Assembly: GCA_001910725.1 (NCBI GenBank) | Contig: MJGA01000008.1 | Location: forward strand, 496,001 to 560,000 | Origin: Phanerodontia chrysosporium | Lineage: Eukaryota; Basidiomycota; Agaricomycetes; Polyporales; Phanerochaetaceae | Length of the DNA stretch: 64,000 bases | Direction: 5' to 3' | Part shown: positions 1 through 12,428 of the stretch, piece by piece | How the letters are laid out: each line of letters starts with the position of its first letter | Numbering within the stretch: the first letter of the stretch is position 1 | Position numbers and translations under genes: made by a program | The notes under the pieces: generated by a model | Databases searched by the model: none | Seen by the model: the letters and a program-made list of their open reading frames with translations, nothing else | What the model was told of the DNA's origin: nothing

Positions 1-217
1 AAGGCATGTCCTTGCTAATGGATGCCTTCAAATCTGAGACATCTTGGACGCCTTCGAAGCCGCCGAAGTTGGCGCCGCCGTCAATGCAGACAGCACTGAC
101 CAACCCTCGGCCATAGCCAACAGGGCGAAGTAAGTATGCAGCAGAACGACCCCCCACACAAGCCGGGCGTCCTGTGAAACGTGCCGAGAGGCATCCTCGT
201 CTCGCGCAAGAAAGGAG

Positions 218-227
218 ATAATAAATA
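218..227 (+). promoter_or_regulatory. TATA-like element upstream of the terpene synthase
   Basis: An A/T-only stretch (ATAATAAATA) lies about 50 bp before the chosen ATG at 277, in otherwise GC-rich DNA. It is a plausible core promoter element. Nothing else in the first 276 bases looks like a gene. Confidence 0.25.
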
Positions 228-276
228 CCAGCTCGCATTCGCTCTAGGTCTGCAGCACTCGCAGCTACCCCACGAA

Positions 277-1468
277 ATGCCTGCTATCGCACCTCCCTCT
301 GCTCCTGCTACGTACCGCCTGCCCGACCTGCACGCCGTGTGTGGGTTCAAGGCTCGGTTCAACGTCCACTACGAGGAGGCCACAGCCGGCTCCAAGGCGT
401 GGTACTTCAGCTACAAGACCCTCACCGGCAAGCGGCTCGAATTTTTCAAGGAGGGCGGCAGCGAGCTGCTCTGCGCATGGGCGTATCCCTACGCCGGCCT
501 GGGGCAGCTCCGCGCCGCTTGCGACTTCGTGAACCTCCTGTTCACCGTCGACGAGATCAGCGACGCGCAAAACGGTGTCGACGCCCTCGCCACCGGCATG
601 TCCTTCTACAACACCCTGAAGGATGACAACTATGACGATGGCACTGTCTTGTGCCGGATGACCAAGGAGTGCGTTCGTCTTGTCTTCTCGCCGCGCAACC
701 CGCTAATTTCTGATCTCGACCAGCTTCAAGAAGCGCTTCTTCCCGTATGCCGGGGCGGCCACAGCCCGCCGCTTCCTCGAGCACACGAAGAATTACGTGC
801 TCGGCTTTGCGAGGGAGGCCGAGCTGCGCGAGAAGAACGTCGTTCTTGACCTCGCGTCGTACGAGCCCGCCCGCCGCGAGAACAGCGCTGTCCGTTATGC
901 GTTCGGCCTGTTTGGCTACATCCTGGGCATGGACCTGCCGGACGAAATCTTCGAACATCCGATTTACATGGAGATGCACCTCGCGGCCGTCGATATGGTC
1001 TGCTGGTCGAATGTACGTTGTGATACTCATTGATTTCTGAGGGCTGTAGGACTAACGCCTCTCCGCAGGACGTCTACTCGTACGACATGGAGCAGTCCCT
1101 TGGCCTCGCGGCTAACAACATCCTGACTGTTCTTCAGCGGGAGAAGAATGTCGATCTGCAGACAGCGGCTGACCTTGTCGGGTCTCACTTCAAGGTGCTT
1201 GTGGACAAGTTTGAAGCGGCCAAGGCCCGACTTCCCTCTTTCGGCAAGGAGCTTGATGAAATCGTTGCGTGAGTTACCTGAGTCTATGCACCGACTCTGC
1301 ATGCGCTGACCTGAGAATAGTCACCATATCATGGCAATGGAGTCTTGGGTGGCAGGAAACCTGGAGTGGAGTTTTGGGACCCGCCGTTACTTCGGGAAGA
1401 GTCACCTGAAGGTTAGAGAGACCCTGGTCGTGGAACTCTCGCCGCCTAAATACCTCGGTGACTTGTAA
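277..1468 (+). CDS. Sesquiterpene synthase (basidiomycete class I terpene cyclase)
   Basis: Cyclises farnesyl diphosphate to a sesquiterpene hydrocarbon in the cytosol, judging by family. Four exons are visible: 277-668, 724-1012, 1069-1268 and 1321-1468. They total 1,029 nt, or 342 residues, the usual length for fungal enzymes. The N-terminus has the family's RLPDL start. The aspartate-rich Mg-binding motif is DEISD near residue 92, preceded by NLLFTV. The second metal motif, NDVYSYDME, spans the exon 2/3 junction at residues 227-235. A C-terminal RRY motif that contacts the diphosphate follows near residue 315. The first in-frame ATG is 277; the frame is open further upstream but only with a GTG. 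No frame breaks were seen. The product skeleton cannot be predicted from sequence. The next gene on the same strand is an NRPS-like reductase. Confidence 0.93.
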
Positions 1469-3114
1469 TTTGTATGTTCTTTGGGAACGCTTAGCTCTAT
1501 GAAGGTGCAGTTCTCATGGCTTCATGTAACGTACTCCGAGTCCTTTGGAGTTTGTTTTGATGATAGCACGTGACTGACGCGTCGCGCTTTACTCGCGTTT
1601 CGAGTGATCGGCATCAACCCTAACCTTACATCCCGCCAAACCGGGAGCCGTGACGCGGACCCGGCTTTCGCGACGACCACGACAACGCACCCCGACATAT
1701 CCCAGCGACATTACGCTTCGTACTCCTCGTCTCAAGCATTGACATGCTGATGCCGTTGGAACTCGCGATGCGAAAGTTGACGATGTTCGTCGCCAGGCAA
1801 TCGCGAGAAACAAGAGCGGCAGATACAGATGCCTGGAACGGTGAGAATGGAGGTCAGAGATGTCTTTCTATACTTGACGCAACGCATATACTTAGCACTA
1901 GTGATGCAGGTTATCCCGAGTTCCTGAATGTCGGCGCATCAGGGAAAATGGAGCGCATCTAGAGCGCTTCACTGAAACTTGGTAGGACCCAGTCCGGTAA
2001 GTAGGATTCACGACATGATTTCTGCATGGAGATAATACGATTGTGCAGTAGACTATATGCATCTTGGACAATGGCTAAGCGCTTGATTAGCCCGAAGGTT
2101 AGTGGGATGCTCTGCGCCTATCACGGCGATGCAAGGCGAGCATGTCTCTGCTATATCCTACTCCTGTTTGGACTCGTTGCCAGGCTCAAACCATCGCTTA
2201 ACAGAGTCTAATGGAGCGAATTGGATACGTGCTATCTCAGCTGTAGCTCCATCTAGTATGCGCTGACCCGGGGGGGGGGCAGAGACATGTGCGGTGGCAT
2301 CCGTTCCATACGATTGACAGACCGCCAAACCGTCCAAGTTCTCAATCTCCTACTCACGTTCTGTCTTGTAGTGCACGACTGACGTGTCTGACAGTGGGTT
2401 TATATGTCCGCCAGGGGATGAATGGTTCAACTTCAGGTTGTAGAAGATAAGTTATCCGGTCAGGTGCATTAACACTCTTCCATGCATGAGGTGCGTCCCT
2501 AGTTTTGACTTCGGTCACACCACTTGAGTAATGTTCAACGTACCTAGTTCCATTCACCCGCCATCCACCGGCGGTTCTCAGGCTGTAGATGCGACGTCAG
2601 ACTGCCGTACCTGCCACCCGATCGTGTCCCCCCTCTCCCCGCCTCAGGCAAACGTCCTGTATATTTGAGCTACACCAGCAGGCGAGCCGGGCGATAGAAT
2701 GGAGACAACGTCTCGCGAAGGTCGCAGCTTGCAAGTCGCCGATACCTGTAGCCGCCCGAGACACCCACAGCCCTCCCACGTGAGACAGTCGCTGTTATGC
2801 GTCTTCCGCAACTGTATCCACGGGAGATCGTCCGCGCCGTGCTCGGCACACATATAGTCCGCGCTCGCCAGGGAACGTGGAGAGCTAGAGCCTAGAGCGC
2901 ATCAGTGGCACTCCGCTGAGTGCTCGTTGGCGCCTCCTGACTGCGCTGGTAGGAGTCGTACCTCTTCTCGGGGCGTTCTCCGAGCGTTCACAGCCTTCGC
3001 ACGGAAGCGACTTCCAGGCGAGAAGCTGATTGCACTGCGTAGTACTTATACGAGTGCGGCGTTGTGAGCTCGACCCCACTGGCCCTCAACAACAGTACTA
3101 ACCTCCTGCAAACC
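1469..3114. other. Intergenic region between terpene synthase and NRPS-like gene
   Basis: About 1.65 kb with only short, unconvincing open frames on either strand. It holds a run of ten G at 2270-2279. No family, RNA gene or transposon ends were recognised. Confidence 0.5.
2270..2279. repeat. Ten-base G homopolymer
   Basis: An uninterrupted G tract preceded by GACCC. It shows that longer homopolymers survive in this assembly, which matters when judging the suspected one-base losses elsewhere. Confidence 0.9.
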
Positions 3115-6100
3115 ATGTCAGGCAACCCTATATTCCCGCCTCTCGATGGATCCATTCCGGTTCTCCCGGGCTTCGCAGACTTCCATGCGCAACATAACCC
3201 GGACCGGCCATGGGTGAAGTGGCCTTCCGACCAGGGGCCACACTCTGGGTCGCTGTCGTTCTTGCAGTTCGCCAATGCGACTCACAGGGTAGCACATGCC
3301 CTCAGACCTAACAGAGCGGACCTGAGGGCGAGGTGGTGGCCGTCCTCATTAACACCGACGCTGTGTTGTATCTCGCTACCATAGTCGGTATGGTGCGGGC
3401 TGGCCTTGTGGTAAGGCATCGCTCAATCTTTTCCTCGTCATAGCTGACGGTATACGCATTGCAAGCCGTTCCCGATGTCACCTAGGAACAACGTTCGTGC
3501 CATCGTCAACTTGCTGGAGACGACCTCGTGCCATCGGATCGTCTCACAGCCAGACTTCGCTTCATTACTATCAGACGTCAAGGCGCAGCTCGATGAGAGG
3601 CATTATAGCCTCAAAATCAACAGTCTGCCCGACTTGCTCGAAGTCTTCCCAGACCTTTACGACGGAGGTCGCGTGATACCATGCACGCCGTACCCACAAC
3701 TGAAGAGGCCTCATGACATGGAGGACATTGTCGTCTATCTACATTCGTCGGGCTCTACGGGCTTACCGCGAGCCATTCCACAACGACAAATCAACATTCT
3801 CCACTGGTGCAAGAGTGGTAAGCCTCTCTCAAGCTCGACGCCGCGAAACCTTTTCTGACGTGTTTCGACCTCTAGATGTTCTACTCGAGTGGCGGCACTT
3901 AGACATCCTATGGGGCGTAATGCCCCTTCCGACATTCCACACCTTTGCATTCATGATGCAGCTGTACGCGCCGCTCGTCAATGGGCGTCCCGTCGGGCTG
4001 TACCCTCCGCGGGCACCCGCTCCGCCACCGGTGCCCTCCCCAAAGAACGTGCTCGATGCATGCAGAGCTCTGAAATGCAACGCAATCGCGATTGTACCGG
4101 CTTTTATTGAGGTCCGTCGTGAGATGGTTCTTGGGCGCGAGGGGTATTCATGTGACTCTAGGCGTGGGCAAAGTCGGATGAAGACGTCGAGTACCTCGCT
4201 TCGCTTCGCCTCCTCGTACGCCTTGTTCCCTTCATTGAAGCGAACAATCCGCTGACGGAAGGTGCAGGGCTATGCCGGTGGACCCCTATCTGCCGAGACG
4301 GGCTCGCGCCTACACAAGGCCGGCGTGACGCTCTGCGCGGGATATGGTGCCACCGAGTTTGGGAACCATACGCGCCTGCTGGACGCCGACGACTCGCAGG
4401 GCCCTAACGCACCTGTGAAGACAAGCGCGGACTGGCAGTGGTTCACGTTCTCGGACTATGTCAAGATTCGCTGGGTGCCGGAGGGTGATGGGACGTATGA
4501 GCTGCAGTTCCTGGTATGTGCTGTCTAACAAGGCAACCGGTACGACAACTCAAGTGCCCAAAATTCTAGACGTGTCCCACGCATCGCCCGAGCATTGAGA
4601 ATCTGCCCGACACAAGAGGATACGCTACGAACGACTTATGGATCCCACACCCTTCCAAGCCTGGCCTGTGGAAGATGTACGTGGCCTACCGCGCTCACTC
4701 AACTTGACGCTCACTCTCACGACCGCAGTGTTGGTCGTAAAGACGACGTCATCGTCCTGGGCGCCGGCGAGAAGGTCGTGCCGCTTCCCCAGGAGAGCGT
4801 GTTGTTGTCGCATCCAGCAGTGACAGGGGCGGTCATGTTTGGACGCGGAAGAGCACAGTGCGGCGTCCTGATCGAGGTCGACGCCGGATACGCGGGCGAC
4901 CCGAGAGATCCCGTGTTTGTGCAGCGCTTCCGTGATATCATCTGGTGCGGCACCTGCCCTGGAACTTGGAAGGAGCTGTCGCTCACAACCTTCCAGGCCT
5001 GCAGTCCAGGAAGCCAATCCAAGGCGCCTGCGTTTGCGCGCATCTTCAAGGAAATGATTTTGATAGCGGACCCTGCAAAGCCGTTACCCCGGGCAGCGAA
5101 GAGCACGGTCATCCGCAAGCAGGCGCTGGAACTGTACTCCACAGAGATTGACCAGTTGTGAGTCTTCAAAGCTGCACCTCTTATCTTCTATCGCCTTGAC
5201 TGAGGTGTGCTCAGGTACGAGTCAACGAAAGAGAGCGTCTCGTCCGATGGCGCTTCCGGTCCAAGCTCTTGGCCATCCAAGATGTCGAGCCATGGCTCGT
5301 CGAGCTCTGCGCAACTATCAAAGACAACGCTCACATATCCCCTTCTGACGACATCTTCAATCAGGGTTTCGACAGGTGGGTCCGCTCGCTGAGTTACACC
5401 CCATATCAGGGTCTGACACATAGCGCTGCGCAGCCTACATGCCGCAGCTCTCCGTACCCGCATTATCAATGCTCTGCGAGGCAGCGCCGACATGTCAACG
5501 CAAGATGCCGCCCGCCATATCTCGCAGAACTTCATCTTCAGTCATCCGACGCTGTGTGAGCTCGCAGCTGCGCTCGCACAACTCGTCACTGCCGGCGGAG
5601 ACTGCGCGCGGCGGAACACGGTTCAAGATATCCGGTTGATGCTCGACACATACACACGGGATCTGCCGATTGTCAAACGCGTGCCAGCGACGAGCAGCGG
5701 CGCAGTCGTTCTGCTGACGGGCTCGACGGGAAATGTCGGCTCGCACATGCTCGCGACGCTCCTGCAGACACCCGCCGTCCGCCGTGTATACACGCTCAAC
5801 CGCCCGTCGGCCGCCGCCGCGGAGCGCCAGCGCAAGGTCTTCCTCGAGCGTAGTCTGCCCGTAGAGCTCCTCGCGAGCGAGCGGCTGGTGCAGCTTTTTG
5901 GGACCGCGACGGATGAGCGGCTTGGACTTGAGCTGGCGGTATTCGACGAGGTGAGCATCGTGCAATGGCCTCCACCCCCGCCATGACCTAATCGCGGCCC
6001 TCAGCTCAAACTCAACGTGACACACGTCATCCACAATGCGTGGCGCGTCGATTTCAACCTCGCGCTTCCGTCGTTCGAGACGCATGTCGCTGGCACACGT

Positions 6101-7072
6101 AGACTTGTGGACTTCTGTGCAGCGTCAACATGCGGTGCGCGCCTCGTGTTCGTCTCATCAGTTTCCGCGGCGCAAGACTGGGACGTTGCGCATGGTCCCA
6201 TTCCAGAAGAGCCTCTCGCAGATCCGGCATTGTCAGTCAGCACAGGGTACGGCTCTTCGAAGTTCGTGGGAGAAAACGTGAGGTTTCCGATTACCCGGCT
6301 CTTCGACAGTTGAGACTAACCGCCTGTATAGCTATTGGCCAGGGCAGCTGAGAGAGGACTGCCGTGCCTGTCGTTGCGCGTCGGCCAAGTGTGCGGGTCG
6401 TCCTCAACCGGAGCATGGGGCACTAGCGAATGGGTGCCTATCCTTGTGAAGTCGAGTATTGCCCTCGGCATGTTGCCCGCGCTCGACGGGGTACGTTGAG
6501 GGTTCCGTCCGTGACAATGTCCACCTGACTGATCACCTGCGCTTGTACAGAACGTGTCTTGGATCCCTATGGACGCAGTGGCCAACGTCGTGAAGGATAT
6601 CGTGCTATCTCAGGAAGAGCTTCCCACTCTGATGAACGCCGTACACCCGTGTCCCGTGCCCTGGCGACAGGTCATGGACGACATCAACATGTGTCTCCGT
6701 GACCGCCCCTTGTCCGTCGTACCGTACAACCGGTGGCTTGAAGATCTCGAACGGATCGCAGATAGCGCGACGCAAGAGGACCTTGAGCGTATTGTGAGTA
6801 TCTACCCCCAACGAACGTCCCCAAATTCTCATCTGACCGCGACGCAGCCTGCACTAAAAATTCTCGACTACTTCCGGGCCTTTGGTGTAGACCGACGCCG
6901 TTTGCGCTGCGTACCGGATGACATCGAGCTAGAAGCAGGCGGTTTCTCGACGTACGACAGTCGCAAGCTTAGCACGTTCTGTCCTTCGGTGAAGACGCTG
7001 TCTCCAGTCAGCGCGCAGCACGCAAGAGCATGGATGAGTTACTGGAGGGAAGCCCGGTTCATAACACTGTAA
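3115..7072 (+). CDS. NRPS-like carboxylic acid reductase, adenylation-thiolation-reductase (A-T-R)
   Basis: Activates a carboxylic acid as AMP ester, loads it on a carrier arm and reductively releases an aldehyde or alcohol with NADPH (known for the family; substrate unknown). Fourteen exons are visible: 3115-3410, 3466-3817, 3876-4111, 4162-4215, 4268-4513, 4570-4676, 4729-4944, 4997-5157, 5215-5375, 5434-5950, 6005-6277, 6332-6490, 6551-6793 and 6848-7072. The A domain has the phosphate-binding loop HSSGSTGLP near residue 190, then GYGATEFG and the hinge VGRKDDVIV. The carrier serine is in DDIFNQGFDSL, formed across the 5375/5434 splice. The reductase has the Rossmann motif LLTGSTGNVGSHML and the catalytic YxxxK in STGYGSSK. 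Three -1 frame breaks, at 3318-3319 (GG), 5019-5020 (CC) and 5271-5272 (GG), are each repaired by one extra G or C. The exons plus three bases give exactly 1,082 codons. The gene is therefore probably intact in the organism. The nearest annotated type would be basidiomycete NPS-like reductases or alpha-aminoadipate-reductase-like proteins. Confidence 0.88.
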
Positions 7073-7923
7073 CGATACATTTGACATTCAACGTTGGTTG
7101 AATGCGTCTTGACGATATATAGACGATATTATGGCTAACATGGCAGTCGGGTCGGAGATGTTTCCGTGATCGCCGGAGCCTTCGTGGTGTTCGCGTCGCG
7201 CCTGCCCAGGTCCTGTTGAAAGACTGACTCTGGCTAATCTCTCAGTTCCACAACAACTCCGTTCGCTCGAGCGGTTATATAACACGGAATTGGAGTTGAG
7301 AGAGGCAACATCCCGTTTGATATACGATCACTGACTGCTTATTTGACACCAGTTCGAAGTCTGGAACGACTTCTCAACTTTTGCTAGCTGAGAAGCCCCA
7401 TTATGCATTATGGCTTGTAACGGTGCTTGTGTTTGTGAAGTATATATAGCTGCACTGTGTCCGCTGCCGCTGTATGTGTTACATCGCTTGCACGTCCCAC
7501 CTTGCTCAACGATCCTGCCACGAGCGCCAATGTTGCCGGCAACGTCCGTGGCCCGAATCTCAGATCCCGCACAACAGAACAAAGCTACTCACCAACGGCC
7601 AGGTGCATACCACATTCTTGTAACATGCCTCTAACTACCATAGACCAAACTTCGAAAAAATAATAGGTATGTGTTTTGGCTCTACATGCAGCTATAATCG
7701 AGTTCATCAAAATATACGTTCGCGACTTCAGACGTGGTTGCCATTTTGAATAATTCTGCGGCGTAGACTGCGTGTGGCAAAGCGACCACGTCCAAGCATA
7801 CTGTGGCCCGCCAAATTATTGTTACTCCGGTGATCGACTGGTTGCGTTGGCCACAGTTTACGTGCAGTCCTTATATATTCCTGTAGACAAGAAGTATGTT
7901 CGCTGTCGACTTTCTTCCCCATC
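7073..7923. other. Intergenic region upstream of first FunK1 kinase
   Basis: About 850 bp with short open frames only. AT-richer patches near 7440 and 7640-7710 may be promoter DNA. Nothing specific was recognised. Confidence 0.45.
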
Positions 7924-10900
7924 ATGGCTGGGCACTTACCATTACATGACCGTCCTCCGGACGTAATCTGCTCAACAGCTACAGCAGAACTAGCTGGAAG
8001 TACAGAAGGCCCTTCATACCAAACTGGTGCTGAGGATACGCCTCTCGTTGAAGGGTCCAGAGTCCCACTTCTACTCCATCCCCCCAACGAATCCTCCCAC
8101 CCTGTCGCAAGGCCACAGCTTACAGTTGCTGTCCGTTACGTTTCTCCGCCATCCCGTAATACTCCGGCGCACATCCAGGTTGGAGCACCAGGGACCCCCG
8201 CCGTCAGAAAGATGTCCTCCCAGGCCAGCGCACTCTGCAAGGATGACTCCCCTTACAAGGCTCCAGACTACGATGAGAAGGTTCTCGAAGAGATCGACAC
8301 CGTAACAGTGGAGTTATCAATCAACGAGTTTGAGGAATACATACCCGGCGAGAATATGACAACTGAACAAGAAAACGAAGCCCTCGATGTAGACCAATGG
8401 ACTTCTCGCGGCTACAAGACGAGTCAGAGGACGCAAGATACGATCCTATAGTACGTACATCTAATATACTACCCGCGCCACTTCAGGCCTCACCCGATCC
8501 ATCGTAGTGCTGCACATTCAACTCGATTACTGGGCTAGCCTGCGAGAACAGAATATGGAAGATCGTGGCTACACTTCCCGAGTCCTCTCGCGTCGACTTC
8601 CGCTGCGATATCGCCTTATACCCCAAGGATGAGCCAAAGGCCATCGATGCCTATACCCGCGACCTCGAGAGCGATAACCCGCATGTCGCACGATGCGCTT
8701 GGGCCTGGATGATCATCCCTGTGGAGGTCAAGTGCGAGGAAGAAGATTCCGCCTACGGGTTTTCATTCAAGGGCAGTGGAAGGAACACTTTCCTACGCGA
8801 CACCGACAAAGGGCGCGAGGCCAGGGCCCAGTTCGCGAAGTACGCTACGGAGCTGATGCTTCGGCAGCATCGCACCCATCTATTCTCCCTCTATATGACA
8901 GGAAACGGAGCAAGATTCGCCCGCTGGGACCGGGCAGGCTGCATCGTCTCTCAACCGATAGACCTCAGGGTCGACTTCCGTCGCTTTCGCAATATCCTCT
9001 ATCGACTGTCCAGGCTGTCCCCATCTGATCTCGGATTCGATGAGACAGTGGAGCTCGCGTCCGACGCCGATATTCGCGAACTGCGTTCGTACATACCGAC
9101 GAACCCGCATTTGCAGGAATACCGTCGCATCATATTGCGAAACCAGCTCCTCTTTCCTCTGTATAAGGTGCGCTGCAGCCCTCTCCTGGCGTTCTTCGAT
9201 GACTGACGACGCCTAGCTAAATTGTCCCGTCATTTCCATGGAAGGACCTCTCGAAGACACACCGCAAGAAAGGGCGTACCTCATCGGCAAGCAGACATCA
9301 GACCATTTCTCGCCCACCGGCCGCTGTACACGCGGGTATGTGGCCTTCGACCTCGAGAGTCGATGTTTGGTCTTCTTGAAAGATCAATGGCGAGCGGAGA
9401 CACGCGCCCGTACAGAAATCGAGACCTACCGCCGACTGCACCGGCACAAAGTCCCGTGTATAGCTACTCCGGTAGCGGGAGGAGACATCCCGACACATCG
9501 CACGGAGACGCAGAACAAGCTCGGCCACTTGCCTAAGACGAAGCGACCCGTCAGGCGCATACATACTCGTCTTGTTACAAAGGACGTTGGCCTGCCGCTG
9601 GAGAAATATGTCGACTCTCTTCATCTCTTGCAGATCTGCACTTTCGCGGTCGTCGGTACGTCTTTGAATATATGGAGCGGTTCTACTGACTCACCCCGGA
9701 TTCCCGCAGCTCATCAGGCAGCCTGGGAAAGAGCTCGTGTCTTGCACCATGACATCAGCGCGGGTAACATCATGATCGATGTCAACACGGGGAATGGCTT
9801 TCTCAACGATTGGGACCTCGCAAAGTATGAAGAGGATCTACTTGCGGGGAAGTCCGCATCCGAACCAGCAGGCGTCTCAGGCACCTGGCCTTACAAGTCG
9901 GCACTGGGACAGCGCTATCCCCGCAAGCCTGCCGAGGTAGCAGACGACCTGGAGTCCTTTGTCTATGTCATTCTCTTCAACGCGCTCCGTTTCCACCGGC
10001 ACCAGCTGATGAAGGGTGCACCGGACCTCCTGGCCCCCGTCAAGAAGCAGCGGGAGTACAACGCGAAGAACGAGGGCCTCGCGTCGCTGATATACTATTT
10101 CTTCCACCACGCCACGCGCCACGAGAACGGCTACACGTCCGCGAGCGACCAGAAGTGGCTTCACATCGAAGTGGGACGGCCGCCCATCACGCTCGAAGCG
10201 GGTCGTCATGGCCAGACACCCCTCGCACGTTGGCTAGCCCGCGCATACCGGCTCCTGCATGAGCACTACAAGACCATCGACCTCTCCGAGCTGGAGAGGT
10301 TTGGTGTACCAGAGACGAATTCCGACTCGCCGGCGGGCAGCAACGAGGAAAGCCATGCCGGGGCTCCTGACGAACCCGAGGAAAAAGATTGGTACATTCT
10401 GAGCGTCCTCGAAGCCCACTCACTTCCTGTGAACTTGCCACAGGAGGACCCTGCCTCTCCTGCGTCCTCGACAACATCTTCACGCTCTCGGCACACATTC
10501 CGGACATCACGGCCTCTGGACACACACAGCGCGCTGCTGAAGCTCTTCGACAGTGCGTTCAAGGACGACGACGGGCGGCCGCTGAATCTACGCTTCTTCA
10601 AGGGAGACAAGTGGTGGGACCTGTGCAACGGCCAGCGCGTCTTCACGTCGTCCAAGCCGAAGAACCCCAGTGGCGGCAGCGGAAGCCGAAGCTCATCCGA
10701 CACGCCTAGTAGCAAGGGGCGGAAGAGCAAGTCCCCGCGCAAGACAACTTCGGCACGCAAAATAGCGGCGGCTGCGAAAGCTCAAACCGCAACGAAGGCT
10801 ACGGTTCGCAAGACGAGGATACGCAACAAGAGCAAGCAGAACGTGAAGTCTCCTGCGGCATCTCCGCCTGCGAAGGCCACTCGCACTCGTGACAGACCTG

Positions 10901-11223
10901 TCACGGAGCAGATTGCATCTCCTGAACAGGAGCCACCAGTAAGGCGTTCTGCCCGGCTGCGCGCGCCGACAGCGAGCAAGCGCAAGAGGGAAGAACATGG
11001 TACTGCAGCAAAGGACGATGCACCACAGCTTAAGCCAGCCAAGGCTCTGAATGCGGCGAAGCAGCCTCAGGCAAAAGCGCCGGCAACTCAGCTTCGGGCA
11101 AGAGCAGCAGCGAAGAAGTCGACCACGCCTCGTGCGAATCATGGTGCCGGTGTCTCGACAGCGCCCCTACCAGCACCTCAGCGGAGATCCAGTCGTTTGG
11201 CAGCCAAGGTCGCAGCCTCCTGA
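7924..11223 (+). CDS. FunK1-family fungal protein kinase with long basic C-terminal tail (copy A)
   Basis: A putative protein kinase of the fungal-specific FunK1 family (Pfam Pkinase_fungal), expanded in mushroom-forming fungi; the substrate is unknown. Exons are 7924-8450, 8508-9167, 9217-9655 and 9710-11223. The N-terminal half has the family core FRCDIALYP, ARCAWAWM, PVEVKC and RQHRTHLFS. The kinase half has SPTGRCTRGY, FLKDQWRAE, the catalytic loop LHHDISAGNIMI (HHD near residues 555-557), the metal motif NDWDLAKY and then GTWPYKSAL and ADDLESFVYV. The last ~180 residues are rich in K, A, P, S and R, with RRSARL and a terminal RRSSRLAAK, resembling a histone-H1-like or AT-hook-like DNA-binding tail (inference). 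A -1 break at 8399-8400 (TGGAC, expected TGGGAC) separates an N-terminal frame from the conserved frame; adding one G gives 1,046 codons. Copy B at 15.7 kb shares the architecture. Confidence 0.85.
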
Positions 11224-11279
11224 CTTCTAGAGTCACCGTTCCGCCGACAGTTCGCGAGCCGCTGCTCCTTTCGAGATGA

Positions 11280-12110
11280 GTCCAAAGATGTGTCTCAGGC
11301 GAGCTCGTGACGATGAAACCGCATGGCCATGAGGGGGACAACGTAAATGAATGACTACAGGTCATCCGCCACCTCGGAGGGCTTCGTGGGATACATAGAG
11401 ACAACGCCAACTTGAACGACCATGTTCCCTGGAAGATAGAATAAGTCAACGTGGTCCCGTATTGCGTAGATCACATTAACCGAGACGTCGCCGCGCTGCA
11501 ACACTGGGACCTCGTTCTTCAGGTCTTCTTTGTACTTGCAAAGGTCCCAATCGTTCAGGAACCCTTCATTGTCTCGCGTTGATCATGATGTTAGCTGCGC
11601 GACATTGTTATGGAGAATCTCGCACCTCCAGCATCCTGTGCGCTGATCATCATGAGTCTCAAGCACAATCCTTTCAATGGGAAGAACCACACCTATGACA
11701 GCGTAGCTCACAATATGTAAGAGATCGACAGAGTCCTTGTAGTCCTCCAGTGGACGTCCAACCTCCTTGGTGACAAGTCTACGATGCACGCGCTCGACCG
11801 GGCGCATCATGGCGAGCCGATCGCGCATCAGCATCCGACTGACGGTGCGCTGCGCGTCGATGTCCTCGCCGCGACCGGGGTCGCGACGAACGGCACGTTG
11901 TGCGCGTGCAGTCGGCGGTACGTGTCGAGCTCGCCGTGCTCGCGCGTGACGGCGCGCCACTGGTCCTTCAGGAAGATCATGCGCTTCTGGTCGAGGCTGA
12001 ACGCGATGAAGCCCCTCGTGCAGCGCCCCAGCGGCGAGACGTGCCCCGCCGTCGCGGCTTTGCCGACGAGGAGCTGTACCGGACGGAATGAACTGCATTG
12101 GCCGCCCGCG
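11280..12110 (-). pseudogene. Decayed FunK1 kinase fragment (inverted copy)
   Basis: Read on the minus strand it keeps recognisable FunK1 blocks in the right order but in several frames: LLVGKAAT and SPLGRCTRGF, then FLKDQWRAVTRE and LDTYRRLHAH, HRRLVTKEVGRPLEDY, ILHNNV, FLNDWDL, YPTKPSEVADDL and FIYVVPLMAMRFHRHEL. The catalytic loop reads HNN where the two full copies read HHD, so the catalytic aspartate is gone whatever frame corrections are made. An in-frame TAG at 11355-11357 stands where copy A has glutamate (ADDLESF). The N-terminal third and the basic tail are missing. It lies inverted between the two full-length copies. Loss of key residues plus a nonsense codon makes this a true pseudogene, unlike the simple frame breaks elsewhere. 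Confidence 0.8.
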
Positions 12111-12428
12111 ATCTGCGTGCGAGAATTACTGTACCGATGCCATTTAGCGCCTGCTCTCTCTGGGACGACAACTGCAAAGTCAACGAAAAGCACGAAACGA
12201 AACGAGAAGAAGTCATGATATAAATTACAACTATGCTGCAACCGAGAGAGAAAACACTTGCGACTCTATGGTATTACAGATGCAGGACAGACGAAAGCGA
12301 AAGAATACAGTTCCGGTCATGACTTTTTGGCCCATTACACCTCCTCCATCCACACGTACACCGCTAGGAACGTCCCGGCGTCCTCCCTGCTTGGCAAAGC
12401 GAGAGCGGCAGCCTCAGAAGCTGATGCT
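12111..12428. other. Spacer between FunK1 pseudogene and dehydrogenase 3' end
   Basis: About 320 bp. It probably holds the dehydrogenase 3' untranslated region on the minus strand. No further kinase homology could be followed here. Confidence 0.4.

Noticed and set aside
4945..5004. 60-nt intron ending at 5004 that would keep the NRPS-like frame open without base correction
   Set aside because: It discards the conserved WPAVQEAN segment expected at this point; the 52-nt intron plus one missing C fits the family better.
3115..7072. NRPS-like gene as a pseudogene
   Set aside because: All three frame breaks are single-base homopolymer losses, every catalytic motif is intact, and the same error type occurs in essential genes nearby.
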